From positions 52,467 to 116,466 of the forward strand of contig JBAUHI010000005.1 of NCBI GenBank assembly GCA_049680185.1: DNA of 64,000 bases. Reading direction: 5' to 3'. Below are positions 63,684 through 64,000 of the stretch, piece after piece. Below the pieces are notes generated by a model. That model saw only the letters and a list, made by a program, of their open reading frames with translations. It did no database searches and had not been told where the DNA came from. Numbering within the stretch: position 1 is the first letter of the stretch; every line of letters starts with the position of its first letter. This DNA comes from CAMLHU01 sp049680185. Its GTDB lineage: Bacteria > Gemmatimonadota > Gemmatimonadetes > Gemmatimonadales > GWC2-71-9. A program made the translations under genes and the position numbers.

Positions 63684-64000
63684 ATGAGCACCACCCTGCC
63701 CGCCCCGCGGCCCCGCCGTACGCTTCCACAGATCGCGCCGGTCACCTGGGAGCACCCGGCGGACCGGGCCGCCCTTCAGGCCCTGCGCTCGGTCCCCGGC
63801 GCCGATGAGGCGATCAAGAAGGTCATCGGCCTCCTCGGCGGCCAGCGCGGGATCCAACTCCTCTTCCAGGCCAACGCCATCCGGGTCGGGCCGGACCAGT
63901 TCCCCCGCCTCTGGCAGATGCACATCGAGATGTGCGCCACCTTCGACTGGCCCACGATCCCCGAGCTCTACGTGACCCAGACGCCGGTCTTCAACGCCGG
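63684..64000 (+). CDS. Probable M48-family metallopeptidase, N-terminal part
   Basis: The window ends after about 105 residues, so the zinc motif is not visible. The N-terminus (ADRAALQALRSVPGADEAIKK, LLGGQRGIQLLFQANAIRVG, then TFDWPTIPELYVTQTPVFNAG) resembles the lead-in of M48 peptidases that precedes the HExxH helix, in which a short Pro-containing turn and the VFNAG strand are typical. ATG 63684 has no clear ribosome site; a CTATCC word lies about 20 nt upstream. The assignment depends on this N-terminal likeness alone. Confidence 0.55.
   Translation, partial: MSTTLPAPRPRRTLPQIAPVTWEHPADRAALQALRSVPGADEAIKKVIGLLGGQRGIQLLFQANAIRVGPDQFPRLWQMHIEMCATFDWPTIPELYVTQTPVFNA

Overview
The window is GC-rich, densely coded bacterial chromosome. 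Gene content (a bd oxidase, an AniA-type copper nitrite reductase, a histidine-degradation cluster, LssY_C and outer-membrane barrel proteins, many GTG/ATG starts followed by ACC) fits an aerobic or microaerobic Gram-negative, most likely a member of the Gemmatimonadota. That placement is inferred from protein style and gene order; no rRNA or marker tree was available.

Layout. 1-2.6 kb: deoC and an aldehyde dehydrogenase cut by the window edge (minus strand). 2.8-6.5 kb: dnaK and an HtrA/DegP protease, which share an upstream motif. 6.6-10.8 kb: hutU-hutI-hutG. 10.8-15.3 kb: an LssY_C protein, a D-2-hydroxyacid dehydrogenase and cydAB. 15.3-34.2 kb: a ten-gene minus-strand operon gnd, cyclic beta-1,2-glucan synthase, rpiA, pgl, DUF2090 aldolase, pgm, zwf, HAD hydrolase, tal, pgi, mostly joined by 4-nt stop/start overlaps. 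34.5-35.9 kb: a copper nitrite reductase and tRNA-Leu(UAG). 36.1-40.7 kb: tig-clpP-clpX, then ysxC and a secreted protein. 40.7-45.5 kb: a hexapeptide acyltransferase, a hybrid histidine kinase, a beta-helix protein and a Nudix hydrolase. 45.5-52.1 kb: a PilB/GspE ATPase fused to a receiver domain, an outer-membrane barrel, a small lipoprotein and trpE. 52.1-55.8 kb: an FHA-GAF-cyclase, maf, dtd and an MBL hydrolase. 55.9-61.5 kb: glmS, glmM, an HD-GYP response regulator and a cystathionine synthase/lyase. 61.6-64 kb: two AT-richer secreted proteins among repeats and the start of an M48 peptidase.

How the genes work together. The 19-kb operon holds the whole oxidative pentose phosphate branch plus pgi, pgm, rpiA and transaldolase, so glucose-1-P, glucose-6-P and pentose-P can be interconverted. 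A giant glucan synthase/phosphorylase-like protein sits at its head. tig-clpPX, dnaK and htrA make a proteostasis block. glmM-glmS supply UDP-GlcNAc precursors and sit behind a cyclic-di-GMP phosphodiesterase-type regulator. cydAB and the nitrite reductase point to life at low oxygen.

The most unusual structure is non-coding. Nearly every long gene gap holds short tandem repeats with a 7-nt (once 8-nt) period, usually arranged as inverted pairs that can fold into long hairpins. One such unit lies in frame inside glmM. Other signals are a promoter-like TANNTT box very close to several start codons, and a 19-bp duplication of the tRNA-Leu 3' end.
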